Of a DNA stretch of 26,589 bases, positions 8,658-15,629 are shown one piece after another; within the stretch, counting starts at the first letter, position 1; every line of letters begins with the position of its first letter. Source of the stretch: Bacteroidales bacterium. GTDB lineage: Bacteria > Bacteroidota > Bacteroidia > Bacteroidales > UBA932. Both the position numbers and the translations under genes were made by a program. The stretch lies in assembly GCA_017548445.1 (NCBI GenBank), contig JAFYZZ010000069.1, forward strand, positions 1-26,589, written 5' to 3'. The notes under the pieces were generated by a model that saw nothing but the letters and a program-made list of their open reading frames with translations, was not told the DNA's origin and did not search any database.

Positions 8658-9167
8658 TCACTTCCCGCTCTTGCTGTAGGTGAAATCGCCGATCTTTATC
8701 TGCCCGTTGCCCAAGAATGAAATGGGAGAGCCTTCGTCAAATTCACCGGAACCTTCTTCGAGAACATCGGGAGAACAGTTGATGAATGCACCCATAGGCA
8801 ATTCGCAGTAGAGTTTCCCGTTTTCGACCCTGTACAGGAGTGGTTTTCCAATCTCATTATGGGGAGAGTCCTTGTAGAAAGAAATGAAAACATCTTCCCC
8901 GTTCTTCCGGAAAAAGCGGATTCCCGTGATTAAGATAGTAGTCGGGTCATACTTTATATCAGGGTTTATTTTGCCCACCATCGCCGCCGGAATCTGTCCG
9001 TGCTCATCGACAGGCCCGTCAAAAGAGTAAATGTAATCACCAAATTCATACATACCGGAGCCATATATGGGTACCCACCGGCCTTGCAAACTGTCGGGAG
9101 ATGCTTTTTCGCAACCGACCAGAAGAATCAGCCCGGCGAATAGCAGAATGATTTTGAGTGGTTTCAT
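8658..9167 (-). CDS. Small lipoprotein, unknown function
   Basis: The 169-residue protein has a lipoprotein signal (MKPLKIILLFAGLILLVGC) with the lipid-attachment Cys at 19. The mature protein begins with LQGRWVPIYGSG, which resembles the first strand of small lipocalin-like lipoproteins. Later segments alternate hydrophobic and polar residues as beta strands do (ILITGIRFFRKNGEDVFISF, near 79-98). No catalytic motif is visible. It starts 16 bp after the stop of the lipoprotein gene at 9184-9513, so the two are almost certainly co-transcribed. The lipocalin-like reading is a weak similarity, not an assignment. Confidence 0.65.
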   Translation of the reverse strand: MKPLKIILLFAGLILLVGCEKASPDSLQGRWVPIYGSGMYEFGDYIYSFDGPVDEHGQIPAAMVGKINPDIKYDPTTILITGIRFFRKNGEDVFISFYKDSPHNEIGKPLLYRVENGKLYCELPMGAFINCSPDVLEEGSGEFDEGSPISFLGNGQIKIGDFTYSKSGK

Positions 9168-9183
9168 AATTACTGTATCAAAT

Positions 9184-9513
9184 TCACCCCTTTTGAATAA
9201 TCATCTCGACAGAGCCCTCTTCGAGCGAATTATAGTCATCATAATGGATATGACTGCCGACACTTTCATCCGCCAAGGCCGTCAACTGTCTGGCCAGAGA
9301 CAGAAGACCTTCCCGGTTCGCTGAAATCACGACGGCGTTGTCCATATCGATACCCACCTCGATCTTGAAGCCGTCTTCCCATTCTACTTTCATAAAGCAA
9401 CTCTCATTTTTATTCACCGTATCCTCGCCGCTCGATGCGGGCCTGTCGCTGGTGTATTTCTCACAAGCCATAACCATTGTCGCCAATGCGGCAAGAATCA
9501 CGAGTCTCTTCAT
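9184..9513 (-). CDS. Small lipoprotein with Imm32-like C-terminal segment
   Basis: The 109-residue protein has a lipoprotein signal (MKRLVILAALATMVMAC) with Cys at 17. The C-terminal part, with GLLSLARQLTALAD followed by SHIHYDDYNSLEEGSVEMII, resembles the pattern of the Imm32 immunity-protein family as I remember it (a helix, then an H-x-H...L-x-x-x-S-x-E-hydrophobic end). This is recall, not a search result. It is the first gene of a four-gene minus-strand unit and follows a TATCTTTG box. No toxin gene is adjacent, so an immunity role would have to concern a toxin encoded elsewhere; a structural or housekeeping role is also possible. Confidence 0.6.
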   Translation of the reverse strand: MKRLVILAALATMVMACEKYTSDRPASSGEDTVNKNESCFMKVEWEDGFKIEVGIDMDNAVVISANREGLLSLARQLTALADESVGSHIHYDDYNSLEEGSVEMIIQKG

Positions 9514-9563
9514 ATGGATATGATCTTACACCTATTCAACGGCCAACTCTTTTTTCACTGCCT

Positions 9564-9571
9564 CAAAGATA
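9564..9571 (-). promoter_or_regulatory. -7 promoter box for the small-protein unit
   Basis: Minus-strand TATCTTTG matches TAnnTTTG exactly and lies 50 bases ahead of the first lipoprotein ATG. No -33 box is evident. It lies close to the end of the inverted-repeat element at 9593-9749, so the element may supply upstream sequence. Confidence 0.4.
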
Positions 9572-9592
9572 ACCCTTTTTTGAATATATCGA

Positions 9593-9749
9593 CCTTGTTT
9601 AAAATGATCGGGGACGGCGACCCCGTCCAGAAGGCCCTCCAGGGGCATATGCCGTGCCTGATGAGGCCATTCTGTGGCTATGGGGGACGGTCGTCGGCCT
9701 CTCAATGGCGCCGGTGGCACACTGCCGTCCCTAATGATTTTGAACAAGG
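9593..9749. repeat. MITE-like or structured element with 25-bp imperfect terminal inverted repeats
   Basis: The left arm (9594-9618, CTTGTTTAAAATGATC then GGGGACGGC) and right arm (9724-9748) are inverted copies with four mismatches in 25 positions, and one further pair (9593/9749) extends them. Inside are smaller inverted repeats: GGACGG/CCGTCC (9612-9628), the palindrome GGCATATGCC (9644-9653) and GAGGCC/GGCCTC (9663-9668 and 9696-9701). No convincing protein is encoded and no transposase is present. No clear target duplication is visible at the edges. It could be a non-autonomous mobile element or a structured RNA. It fills much of the gene-free 345 bases between 9513 and the tRNA. Confidence 0.55.
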
Positions 9750-9783
9750 CCAGCAGTCATTCCATTCTGCAGGCGTAAGCCGG

Positions 9784-9805
9784 AAAACTGCGACAAAACT
9801 GCGAC
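9784..9805. repeat. Perfect 11-bp tandem duplication
   Basis: AAAACTGCGAC occurs twice in direct succession, just downstream of the tRNA 3' end and its terminator. It may be a remnant of an integration site or simple slippage; no function is assigned. Confidence 0.5.
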
Positions 9806-9810
9806 CGGTC

Positions 9811-9852
9811 ATAAAAAACAAAAATCAAGCACCGTTGCCAGTGCTTGATTTT
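9811..9852 (-). terminator. Rho-independent terminator of tRNA-Pro
   Basis: A perfect 12-bp stem (AAAATCAAGCAC at 9821-9832 with GTGCTTGATTTT at 9841-9852) encloses an 8-base loop. On the minus strand it is followed by a T-rich run (TTTTTGTTTTTT). It begins 7 bases after the tRNA 3' end, so it terminates the tRNA transcript. Confidence 0.85.
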
Positions 9853-9858
9853 CAAATG

Positions 9859-9931
9859 TCTGGGTGACTCGACTTGAACGAGCGACCTCCTGGTCCCTAA
9901 CCAGGTGCGCTACCAACTGCGCCACACCCAG
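9859..9931 (-). tRNA. tRNA-Pro with anticodon AGG
   Basis: A full 73-base cloverleaf is visible on the minus strand. It has acceptor CTGGGTG/CACCCAG (7 perfect pairs), D arm GCGC/GCGC, anticodon stem CCTGG/CCAGG with loop TTAGGGA, and T arm GCTCG-TTCAAGT-CGAGT. The discriminator is A, and CCA is not encoded. C1-G72, A73 and G37 fit proline identity. The loop gives anticodon AGG at positions 34-36, which reads CCU, and possibly CCC/CCA if A34 became inosine. An unmodified bacterial tRNA-Pro would normally have GGG, TGG or CGG. A TATCTTTG promoter box lies upstream and a strong terminator downstream, so the gene looks expressed. Confidence 0.92.
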
Positions 9932-9950
9932 ATGCCCTCGAAAGGGACTG

Positions 9951-9958
9951 CAAAGATA
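9951..9958 (-). promoter_or_regulatory. -7 promoter box of tRNA-Pro
   Basis: Minus-strand TATCTTTG matches TAnnTTTG exactly and is followed by GCA, 19 bases ahead of the tRNA 5' end. No TTTG lies at the -33 distance. Confidence 0.55.
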
Positions 9959-9997
9959 GTCATTTTTTCGGAAAAGCATCGGCTTTCCGGAAAAAAC

Positions 9998-11491
9998 TTA
10001 CTGATGCGCGTCGCGGAGCAGGTCCAGCACCACCTTCACCGGGTTGAAGGTCTCGACGGGCACCTCCACGAAGAGGGTGTTCCAGTCGGACATCGAACCG
10101 TTCCACAGGCCCGGCAGTTCGAGGGCCTTGAGCTCGCGGCCCTGGTAGCTCTTGGAACTGATGAGGCCGGTCTCTTCGTCCACGTAGTCCAGCAGGTTGA
10201 ACTTGCTGCCGTCGTGGCGGCGCAGGCAGCACACCAGGTCCACCGGATTGAAGTGCGTGGCGGCCTTCAGGGCGGCTACGGCCTGCGGGTCGTCGGGGTT
10301 GATCTGCGCGCCCTCGAGGATCTGCAGGGAAGTGGCGCCGTCCTTGTCGCGGATGATGAAGGGGCCGCCGCCGGGCTCGCCGAGGTTCTTGACCATACCG
10401 CACACGCGGATGGGGCGGTCCAGCTTGGCGCGGAGCATCTCGGCGCGGTCGCGGCTGTCCCTGGCCTCCGGCAGTTCGATGCAGAGCTCGTCGCGCAGGA
10501 AGTCCTCGATCTCGTTGCAGAGTTCCTGGCACTCCGGCGTGGCGAAGGGGTCGTCCAGGAACACGTTGTTGCCCGGGATAAAGGCGAAGTCCCGCATTTC
10601 CTTGCGCATCAGGGTGAGCTGGTCCAGGGCGAAGATGTAGCCGTGGATGCGGTCGCGCAGTTCCAGCGCGCGGCCCATCAGAACCTTCTTCCAACGGTAG
10701 GTGGCGGGCTGCAGGCGCTCCACGCACACGTTGTCTATGTTCTTGATGCTCACGAGTTCGGCGTCCAGCGCGTTCAGGTTGTAGATGAGGGCGCCGTGGC
10801 CCGCCGGGCGCGTGAGGATGCTGCCGTCTTCCTTGAGGAAGGGCTTGTTGTCCTTGTCCACCGCGAGGGTGTCGGTCTCCTTGTCCTGGTAGGTGAAGGT
10901 GACGTTGTAACGCACGCCGTAGCGCGCCTCATATGCCGGCTTGATCTCCTCCACGGCGGCCTCGAACAGCGCACGGTGCTCCGGCGAGATGGTGACCACG
11001 AGGTCCACCGTGCCGTCGGCGTTGCGCATATAGGCCTGCCCCTCGACGAAGTGCTCGGCGAGGGCGGTGCGCGTCTCTTCCGCATAGCGGTGGAACTTCA
11101 GCACGCCCTTGGGCTTGCTGCCGTATGCCAGGCCGGCGTCGGTGAGGAGCTTGCGGGCGGTCGCCGCGGGATCGAAGGGGGCGGTGCCGAACACCTCGGG
11201 GGAATAGAAGGCGAACCTTTCCAGATTGGCGGCGAGCTTCTCCGTGGCGGCGTTGGGGGTTTCCATCCCGGCGAAGATGTCCTTGAACATCCGCGAGGCG
11301 GCGCCGGAGGCGGGCACGAACTTGCAGCGGCCGTCCACTTCGGCTTCGTCGGCATAGCGGACGGCTTCGTCCTGCCGCGCCTCGTCCATCACCTCGATGC
11401 CGCGGCCCGGGGTGGCGGGGGCGACGATCGACAGCCAGGGGAATCCCTTGCGGAAGCGTTCTACCTGAGCATTCATTTTGGCTTTTTCCAT
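9998..11491 (-). CDS. DUF4301 family protein (nucleotidyltransferase-like)
   Basis: The 497-residue protein carries the pattern of the Bacteroidota family DUF4301: ATPGRGI near residue 27, KFVPASGAASRMFKD near 57-71, HGALIYNLN, and SIKNIDNV near 260. The glycine-rich early motif and the late Asn/Asp motif recall UDP-sugar pyrophosphorylase-type nucleotidyltransferases, but no substrate is known to me and catalysis is inference. The start at 11491 (MEKAKMNAQVERF) lies 22 bp after pdxB's stop. A longer frame would overlap pdxB and is rejected. It is the last gene of the recF operon. A hairpin (GGAAAAGC/GCTTTCC, 9969-9990) follows its stop but lacks a proper T-tract on this strand. Confidence 0.8.
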   Translation of the reverse strand: MEKAKMNAQVERFRKGFPWLSIVAPATPGRGIEVMDEARQDEAVRYADEAEVDGRCKFVPASGAASRMFKDIFAGMETPNAATEKLAANLERFAFYSPEVFGTAPFDPAATARKLLTDAGLAYGSKPKGVLKFHRYAEETRTALAEHFVEGQAYMRNADGTVDLVVTISPEHRALFEAAVEEIKPAYEARYGVRYNVTFTYQDKETDTLAVDKDNKPFLKEDGSILTRPAGHGALIYNLNALDAELVSIKNIDNVCVERLQPATYRWKKVLMGRALELRDRIHGYIFALDQLTLMRKEMRDFAFIPGNNVFLDDPFATPECQELCNEIEDFLRDELCIELPEARDSRDRAEMLRAKLDRPIRVCGMVKNLGEPGGGPFIIRDKDGATSLQILEGAQINPDDPQAVAALKAATHFNPVDLVCCLRRHDGSKFNLLDYVDEETGLISSKSYQGRELKALELPGLWNGSMSDWNTLFVEVPVETFNPVKVVLDLLRDAHQ

Positions 11492-11513
11492 ATCGTTCAG
11501 TGTTTTTGTGGTT

Positions 11514-12545
11514 TCAGAAATAGAATTCGCGGCGGTAGCTGTAGTTCGCCCGGAGTTCGCTGAAGCGGCCCGGATCCAGGCGGAACATAAAGTCGTCCGT
11601 GAAAATGGGGTAGTTGTACTGGATGATCGAGGCGATCTGCCCCTGCGACTTGTCGTGGGCGTCGATGCCAACGGCCTGGTACTCCACGATCTCCGTGGTG
11701 GGGAAGAAGTCGTACAGTTCCGGAATCCCGAAGAAGCGGGCCACGGAGCGGATGGCGAGCGAGGTGCCGATCTGCTTTCCCTGCAGGGTGTAGCCGGCGA
11801 TGTGCGGGGTGGCGATGTCCACCAGGGCCATCAGTTCGCGGTTGATGTCGGGCTCGTGGCACCAGGTGTCCAGGGCCACGGGGCCGAGGCGGGGGATGGC
11901 GTCGATCAGGTCCTGCTCCACCACCAGTTCGCCCTGAGCGGTGTTGATGAAAAAGGCGCCGGGCCTCATCGTGGCGAAGAAAGCGGCGTTCGCCATTCCC
12001 CGGGTGGTGTCGTTCACCGGGATGTGCATCGTGACGACGTCCGAGCCGGCCAACACCTCTTCCAGCGGGTGGAAGTCGGCGGGGCCTTCCGCAGCCGCCC
12101 GGAGCGGGTCGTAGCGGAGGATCTTGAACCCGAGCCGGGAGCCCATCTCCTCCACGCGCGAGCCGGCGGAGCCGAGCCCGATGATGCCGAGCGTGGCGCC
12201 GGCCAGGGAGATGCTCCTGCGAGCCGCGGTGCCGTACAGGGCGGAGAAGACGTAGTTGGTCACGCCGCCCGCGTTGCAGCCGGAGGCGTTCTTGACATAG
12301 ACGCCGTGCTCCGCGCACCAGGCCTGGTCGATGTTGTCGAGGCTGACCGTGGCCGTGGCGATGAGCTTGACGGCGGTGCCTTCCAGCAGGGCGGCGTCGC
12401 AGCGGGTGCGCGTGCGGATCACGAGGGCGTCGGCGTCAAGCAGGTCCTCCCGGCGGATGTCGGGCCCCTCTTTGTAGAGTACCTCGGCGTAGGGCTCGAA
12501 GACTCCTTCCACGAAAGGGATGGCGCGGTCGATGACGAACTTCAT
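11514..12545 (-). CDS. pdxB: Erythronate-4-phosphate dehydrogenase-like protein
   Basis: The 343-residue D-2-hydroxyacid dehydrogenase would oxidise 4-phosphoerythronate in the DXP-dependent pyridoxal-phosphate pathway. The NAD motif GLGSAG is at 123-128. The sequence ASGCNAGGVTNYVFSAL and the end motif TPHIAGYTLQGK (246-257) are characteristic of PdxB. The C-terminal part holds the PdxB-type dimerisation region (SIIQYNYPIF, YRREFYF). Of the catalytic triad, Glu231 (DTWCHEPDIN) and His248 are present, but the expected Arg in the N-x-x-R-G motif is Gln204 (INTAQGELVVE; codon CAG at 11936-11934). Activity is therefore uncertain. Its ATG overlaps the DUF721 stop in ATGA (12542-12545). Confidence 0.85.
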   Translation of the reverse strand: MKFVIDRAIPFVEGVFEPYAEVLYKEGPDIRREDLLDADALVIRTRTRCDAALLEGTAVKLIATATVSLDNIDQAWCAEHGVYVKNASGCNAGGVTNYVFSALYGTAARRSISLAGATLGIIGLGSAGSRVEEMGSRLGFKILRYDPLRAAAEGPADFHPLEEVLAGSDVVTMHIPVNDTTRGMANAAFFATMRPGAFFINTAQGELVVEQDLIDAIPRLGPVALDTWCHEPDINRELMALVDIATPHIAGYTLQGKQIGTSLAIRSVARFFGIPELYDFFPTTEIVEYQAVGIDAHDKSQGQIASIIQYNYPIFTDDFMFRLDPGRFSELRANYSYRREFYF

Positions 12546-12868
12546 TTCAGGATCAGTTCTCGGACGAAACCGGTGCCGGTGCCGTCCCGGGTGAAAAGCT
12601 CGTCTTCGGCGAGGATGGCGTTGACCTTCTCCAGCAGGGCCTCCCGCTGGAAGGACAGCTGGCTGCGCACCACCGACGAGTCTACGGTGATGTAGAGCCG
12701 TCCGTCCCGGAAATAGCGGCGGACGGTGTAGCGGGCGGCGCCCGAAGCGGCGTCCCAGGCTGCGTAGATGCGGTGGGTGTTGAGCCCGCCCGTCAGGTGG
12801 GCGGCCTTGAGGTATTCCTTGATCAGCTGGTCCAGGGGGACGGCGGTCTTGCGGGCGACGCGGCTCAT
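12542..12868 (-). CDS. DUF721 (DciA-like) family protein
   Basis: The 108-residue protein starts MSRVARKTAVPLDQLIKEYL and contains the KH-like DUF721 pattern: YAAWDAASGAARYT, LYITVDSSVVRSQLSFQREALLEKVN. Some family members (DciA) help load the replicative helicase; small Bacteroidota members next to recF are usually annotated only as DUF721. Start 12868 was chosen because it gives the family N-terminus and an ATGA overlap with the recF stop (12865-12868). It also overlaps pdxB downstream by the same four-base arrangement. Longer frames run antisense-like through recF and are not real. Context with recF fits a replication or repair role, but this is inferred. Confidence 0.85.
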   Translation of the reverse strand: MSRVARKTAVPLDQLIKEYLKAAHLTGGLNTHRIYAAWDAASGAARYTVRRYFRDGRLYITVDSSVVRSQLSFQREALLEKVNAILAEDELFTRDGTGTGFVRELILK

Positions 12869-13965
12869 TGGCGGGGGGTGAAGACGCCTCCTGCCGTCTC
12901 GAAATAGCTGCGGTCCGAGGTGAGCGCGTCCACGATGGACTCGGTGCGCACCTTGTTGGAGTCGGTCAGGAAGATCTGGCCGAATTCCTTGTCGGCGACC
13001 ATCCGGAGCAGGTTGCCCACGCGGGCCATATCCAGTTTGTCGAAGAGGTCGTCCAGCAGCATCACGGGCGGGCAGCCGCAGGCCGCCTTCATCACCTCGT
13101 ACTGCGCGAACTTGAGCGCCACGAGGAAGGACTTCTGCTGCCCCTGCGAGCCGCAGCGGCGGATGGGGTGGCCGTCCATCGTGAAGAGGAAGTCGTCGCG
13201 CTGGACGCCCGCGGTCGTGTAGCGGAACACGCGGTCGCGATCCCGGCGGACGGCCAGGATCTCCGCCAGGTTCCCGGAGGCGAGGTCGGAGCGGTACTCG
13301 ATGCCCACCTGCTCGCGTCCGCCGGAAATTTCGCGGTAGTACTGCTGCACGATGGGGAGCAGGCTGTCGCGGAACGCCGCCCGCCGCTCGTAGATGGGGG
13401 TGGCCAGGGCGGCGAGCCGCTCGTCGAAGGTGCCCAGCAGGGTCTCGTCCCACACGCCGGCCTTGAGCAGCTTGTTGCGCTGAAGCAGGTAGCGGTTGTA
13501 TTGCTGGACGTCGGAGAGATAGCCGCGGTCCATCTGCGAGAGCACGGCGTTCACGAAGCGGCGCCGCTCCTCGCCGGATTCGCTGACCATCGCGGTGTCG
13601 GCGGGCGAGACCATCACGATGGGCAGTACGCCGATGTGGTCCGCGATGCGTTCGTAGGGTTTGTCGTCGCGCTTGACCAGCTTCTGCCCGCCGTCCGAGA
13701 CGCGGACGCTGAAGCGGGCGGACGTCCCTCCGGGCATCGCGTAGGTGCCGGACAGGGCGAAGGCGGAGGTGCCGTAGCGGAAGTTGAAGCGGTCGGAGGC
13801 CGAGAAGGCGCTTTTGGTCATCGAAAGGTACCAGATGGCGTCCAGCAGGTTGGTCTTGCCCTCGCCGTTTCCGCCGCTGATGCAGTTGATGTTCGGCGAG
13901 AAGGAGAGTTCCTGTAACTGGATGTTGCGGAAATCCTGTATGACGATTTTCTGAAGCGTGGCCAT
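12865..13965 (-). CDS. recF: DNA replication/repair protein RecF
   Basis: The 366-residue SMC-like ATPase helps load RecA at gaps through RecFOR. The Walker A motif GGNGEGKTNLLDAIWYL begins at residue 31. The ABC-type signature GSQGQQKSFLVALKFAQ and Walker B PPVMLLDDLFDKLD are intact in the C-terminal part, and RRRFVNAVLSQMDR in the middle is typical. Length is standard. It heads a minus-strand operon (recF, DUF721, pdxB, DUF4301) joined by four-base overlaps, not the dnaA-dnaN-recF arrangement of many bacteria. A TAACTTTG box (13978-13971) lies only 5 bases ahead of the ATG, so the mRNA may be nearly leaderless. Confidence 0.95.
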   Translation of the reverse strand: MATLQKIVIQDFRNIQLQELSFSPNINCISGGNGEGKTNLLDAIWYLSMTKSAFSASDRFNFRYGTSAFALSGTYAMPGGTSARFSVRVSDGGQKLVKRDDKPYERIADHIGVLPIVMVSPADTAMVSESGEERRRFVNAVLSQMDRGYLSDVQQYNRYLLQRNKLLKAGVWDETLLGTFDERLAALATPIYERRAAFRDSLLPIVQQYYREISGGREQVGIEYRSDLASGNLAEILAVRRDRDRVFRYTTAGVQRDDFLFTMDGHPIRRCGSQGQQKSFLVALKFAQYEVMKAACGCPPVMLLDDLFDKLDMARVGNLLRMVADKEFGQIFLTDSNKVRTESIVDALTSDRSYFETAGGVFTPRQ

Positions 13966-13967
13966 TG

Positions 13968-13998
13968 TTGCAAAGTTAAAGTATTTTTTCTAATTTTG
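13968..13998 (+). promoter_or_regulatory. Promoter of the TPR-protein/YebC unit
   Basis: TTG at 13968-13970 is followed after 20 bases by TAATTTTG (13991-13998), a well-spaced -33/-7 pair with a full TAnnTTTG match. It lies 36 bases ahead of the ATG at 14034. A minus-strand TAACTTTG (13978-13971) inside the same segment would serve recF, so this is a compact divergent promoter. Confidence 0.65.
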
Positions 13999-14033
13999 CG
14001 GGCTAATTGAAACGGAAATCAAATAAAACTAAT

Positions 14034-14711
14034 ATGGCTCAGAAGAATCTGAAAGACAAAGAAGCCGTGCGGCAGGAGAACATCGAGCAGACCGTGTCCG
14101 CAACGGAGCAGTTTTACAACGAACACAAGAAATTGATCTGGGGCATCGTGGCCGCCGTGCTGGTGATCGGCCTGGGCATCCTCGCCTACCAGAAGTTCAT
14201 CTACCAGCCCAAGTGCGCCGAGGCGATGGAGCAGAGCTATCCCGCCGAGATGAATTTCCAGGCTGAAGAATACGACCTCGCCCTGAGCGGCGACGGCAAC
14301 AACCTCGGTTTCGCCGACATCATCGACGAATACGGCAGCAAGGCCGGCAAGGCCGTCTATCTGTACGCCGGTATCTGCGAGCTCCGTCTGGGCAACTACG
14401 AGGAGGCGCTTTCCTACCTGAAGAAATACAAGGTGAAGGAGCCCATCCTCAGCGCCCGTGCCCGTGCCTGCGAGGGCGACGCCTATGTGGGCCTGGGCGA
14501 CTATGCCGCCGCCGTGCGCAGCTACAAGGCCGCCGTGGCCGTGGCGGACAACGTCTTCGCCGCCGGTTACCTCCTCAAGGAGGGTTCCGCCTACGAGGCG
14601 CTCGGCCAGAACGCCGAGGCGCTTGCCTGCTACAAGACCATCGAGCAGGATTATCCCCAGTCCCTCGAGGCCTACGATATCGCCAAGCACATCGCCAGAG
14701 TTTCCGAGTAG
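14034..14711 (+). CDS. Membrane-anchored tetratricopeptide protein
   Basis: The 225-residue protein has a short cytoplasmic N-terminus (MAQKNLKDKEAVRQENIEQT), one membrane segment at about 33-53 (LIWGIVAAVLVIGLGILAYQ), and a C-terminal region with TPR-type helices. The repeat is visible in KAVYLYAGICELRLGNYEEALSYL, GDAYVGLGDYAAAVRSY and GSAYEALGQNAEALACY. This architecture resembles YfgM-type envelope adaptors, but I would not assign that name. Start 14034 (AATATGGCT) is preferred to 14007, which lacks the AT-rich context and lies almost at the predicted transcription start. It is followed after 2 bp by yebC, so the two are co-transcribed. Confidence 0.8.
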   Translation: MAQKNLKDKEAVRQENIEQTVSATEQFYNEHKKLIWGIVAAVLVIGLGILAYQKFIYQPKCAEAMEQSYPAEMNFQAEEYDLALSGDGNNLGFADIIDEYGSKAGKAVYLYAGICELRLGNYEEALSYLKKYKVKEPILSARARACEGDAYVGLGDYAAAVRSYKAAVAVADNVFAAGYLLKEGSAYEALGQNAEALACYKTIEQDYPQSLEAYDIAKHIARVSE

Positions 14712-14713
14712 TT

Positions 14714-15466
14714 ATGGGAAGAGCATTTGAATTCCGCAAGGAGCGCAAGCTGAAGCGCTGGGGCCATATGGCCCGGACGTTCACCAAGCTGGGCAAGGAA
14801 ATCACCATCGCCGTCAAGCAGGGCGGCCCGGACGTGACCGGCAACCCGCGCCTCCGCGCCCTGATGGCCGAGGCCCGCGCCGAGCAGATGCCCAAGGAGA
14901 ACATCGAGCGCGCCATCAAGAAGGCCACCGAGAGCAAGCAGGGCGACTTCAAGGAGATCATCTACGAAGGCTTCGGCCCGCACGGCATCGCGTATCTCGT
15001 GGAGGCCGCGACGGACAACAACACCCGGACGGTGGCCAATGTCCGCAGCTACTTCAACAAGTGCGGCGGTTCGCTCGGCACCACCGGTTCGGTGAGCTTT
15101 ATGTTTGACCGCAAGTGCACCTTCCGCGTGAAGGAGAAGGAGGGCGTGGACCTCGAGGAACTCGAGCTCGAACTCATCGACTACGGCGTGGAGGAACTTT
15201 TCCGCCAGGAAGAGGAAGACAAGGACGGCAACGTCACCCCCGTGATCGTGATGTACGGCGACTACAGCGCCTACGGCCAGATCCAGAAGTACATCGAGGA
15301 GAACGGTTACGAACTGATCTCCGGCGGTTTCGAGCAGATCCCCAACGTGGACCTCAAGGACGTCACGCCCGAACAGCGCGCCACCCTGGACAAACTCATC
15401 GGGATGCTCGAGGACGACGAGGACGTTACCAGCGTCTACACGACGATGAAACCCGCCGAAGAGTAG
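14714..15466 (+). CDS. yebC: YebC/PmpR-family regulator (TACO1 family)
   Basis: The 250-residue protein is full length for YebC. The N-terminus MGRAFEFRKERKLKRWGHMARTF is the Bacteroidota variant of the usual MAGHSKW start. Core motifs GNPRLRALMAEARAEQMPKENIERAIKKA, YEGFGPHGIA and NNTRTVANVRSYFNKCGGSLG are intact. The family has been described both as transcriptional regulators and as translation factors acting at polyproline stalls, so the role here is left open. It follows the TPR gene by 2 bp and ends 38 bp ahead of a hairpin terminator. Confidence 0.92.
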   Translation: MGRAFEFRKERKLKRWGHMARTFTKLGKEITIAVKQGGPDVTGNPRLRALMAEARAEQMPKENIERAIKKATESKQGDFKEIIYEGFGPHGIAYLVEAATDNNTRTVANVRSYFNKCGGSLGTTGSVSFMFDRKCTFRVKEKEGVDLEELELELIDYGVEELFRQEEEDKDGNVTPVIVMYGDYSAYGQIQKYIEENGYELISGGFEQIPNVDLKDVTPEQRATLDKLIGMLEDDEDVTSVYTTMKPAEE

Positions 15467-15504
15467 GTTTTCAGGCGTTCGTCGAAGAAATCGGGCAATT
15501 CGTC

Positions 15505-15536
15505 GAAAAAGCGGACCGGAAGCGGCCCGCTTTTTC
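15505..15536 (+). terminator. Terminator after yebC
   Basis: GAAAAAGCGG (15505-15514) pairs with CCGCTTTTTC (15527-15536), with a T5 run in the 3' arm. It ends the TPR/yebC transcript. Confidence 0.75.
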
Positions 15537-15629
15537 TATGTTTGCACCTGGAAACCGAACGGTATTCCCAAGAAACGGAAATTAACTCAAACAAATTAAT
15601 TATAGGTAACATTTAATATTAACATTGCT

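Noticed and set aside
9532..9747. 71-residue open frame on the minus strand within the inverted-repeat element
   Set aside because: Both ends are encoded by the repeat arms, it has no start context, and the composition (Pro/Arg/His-rich) looks like translated repeat, not a protein.
9784..9931. tRNA-Pro as an attachment site with a duplicated tRNA 3' end marking an integrated island
   Set aside because: No second copy of the tRNA 3' segment (CTGGGTGACTCG) was seen elsewhere in the window, and there is no integrase gene.
9963..9996. Hairpin after the DUF4301 gene as a rho-independent terminator
   Set aside because: On the minus strand the T run precedes the stem and A residues follow it; on the plus strand no gene ends here. 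It may still stop transcription but is not a standard terminator.
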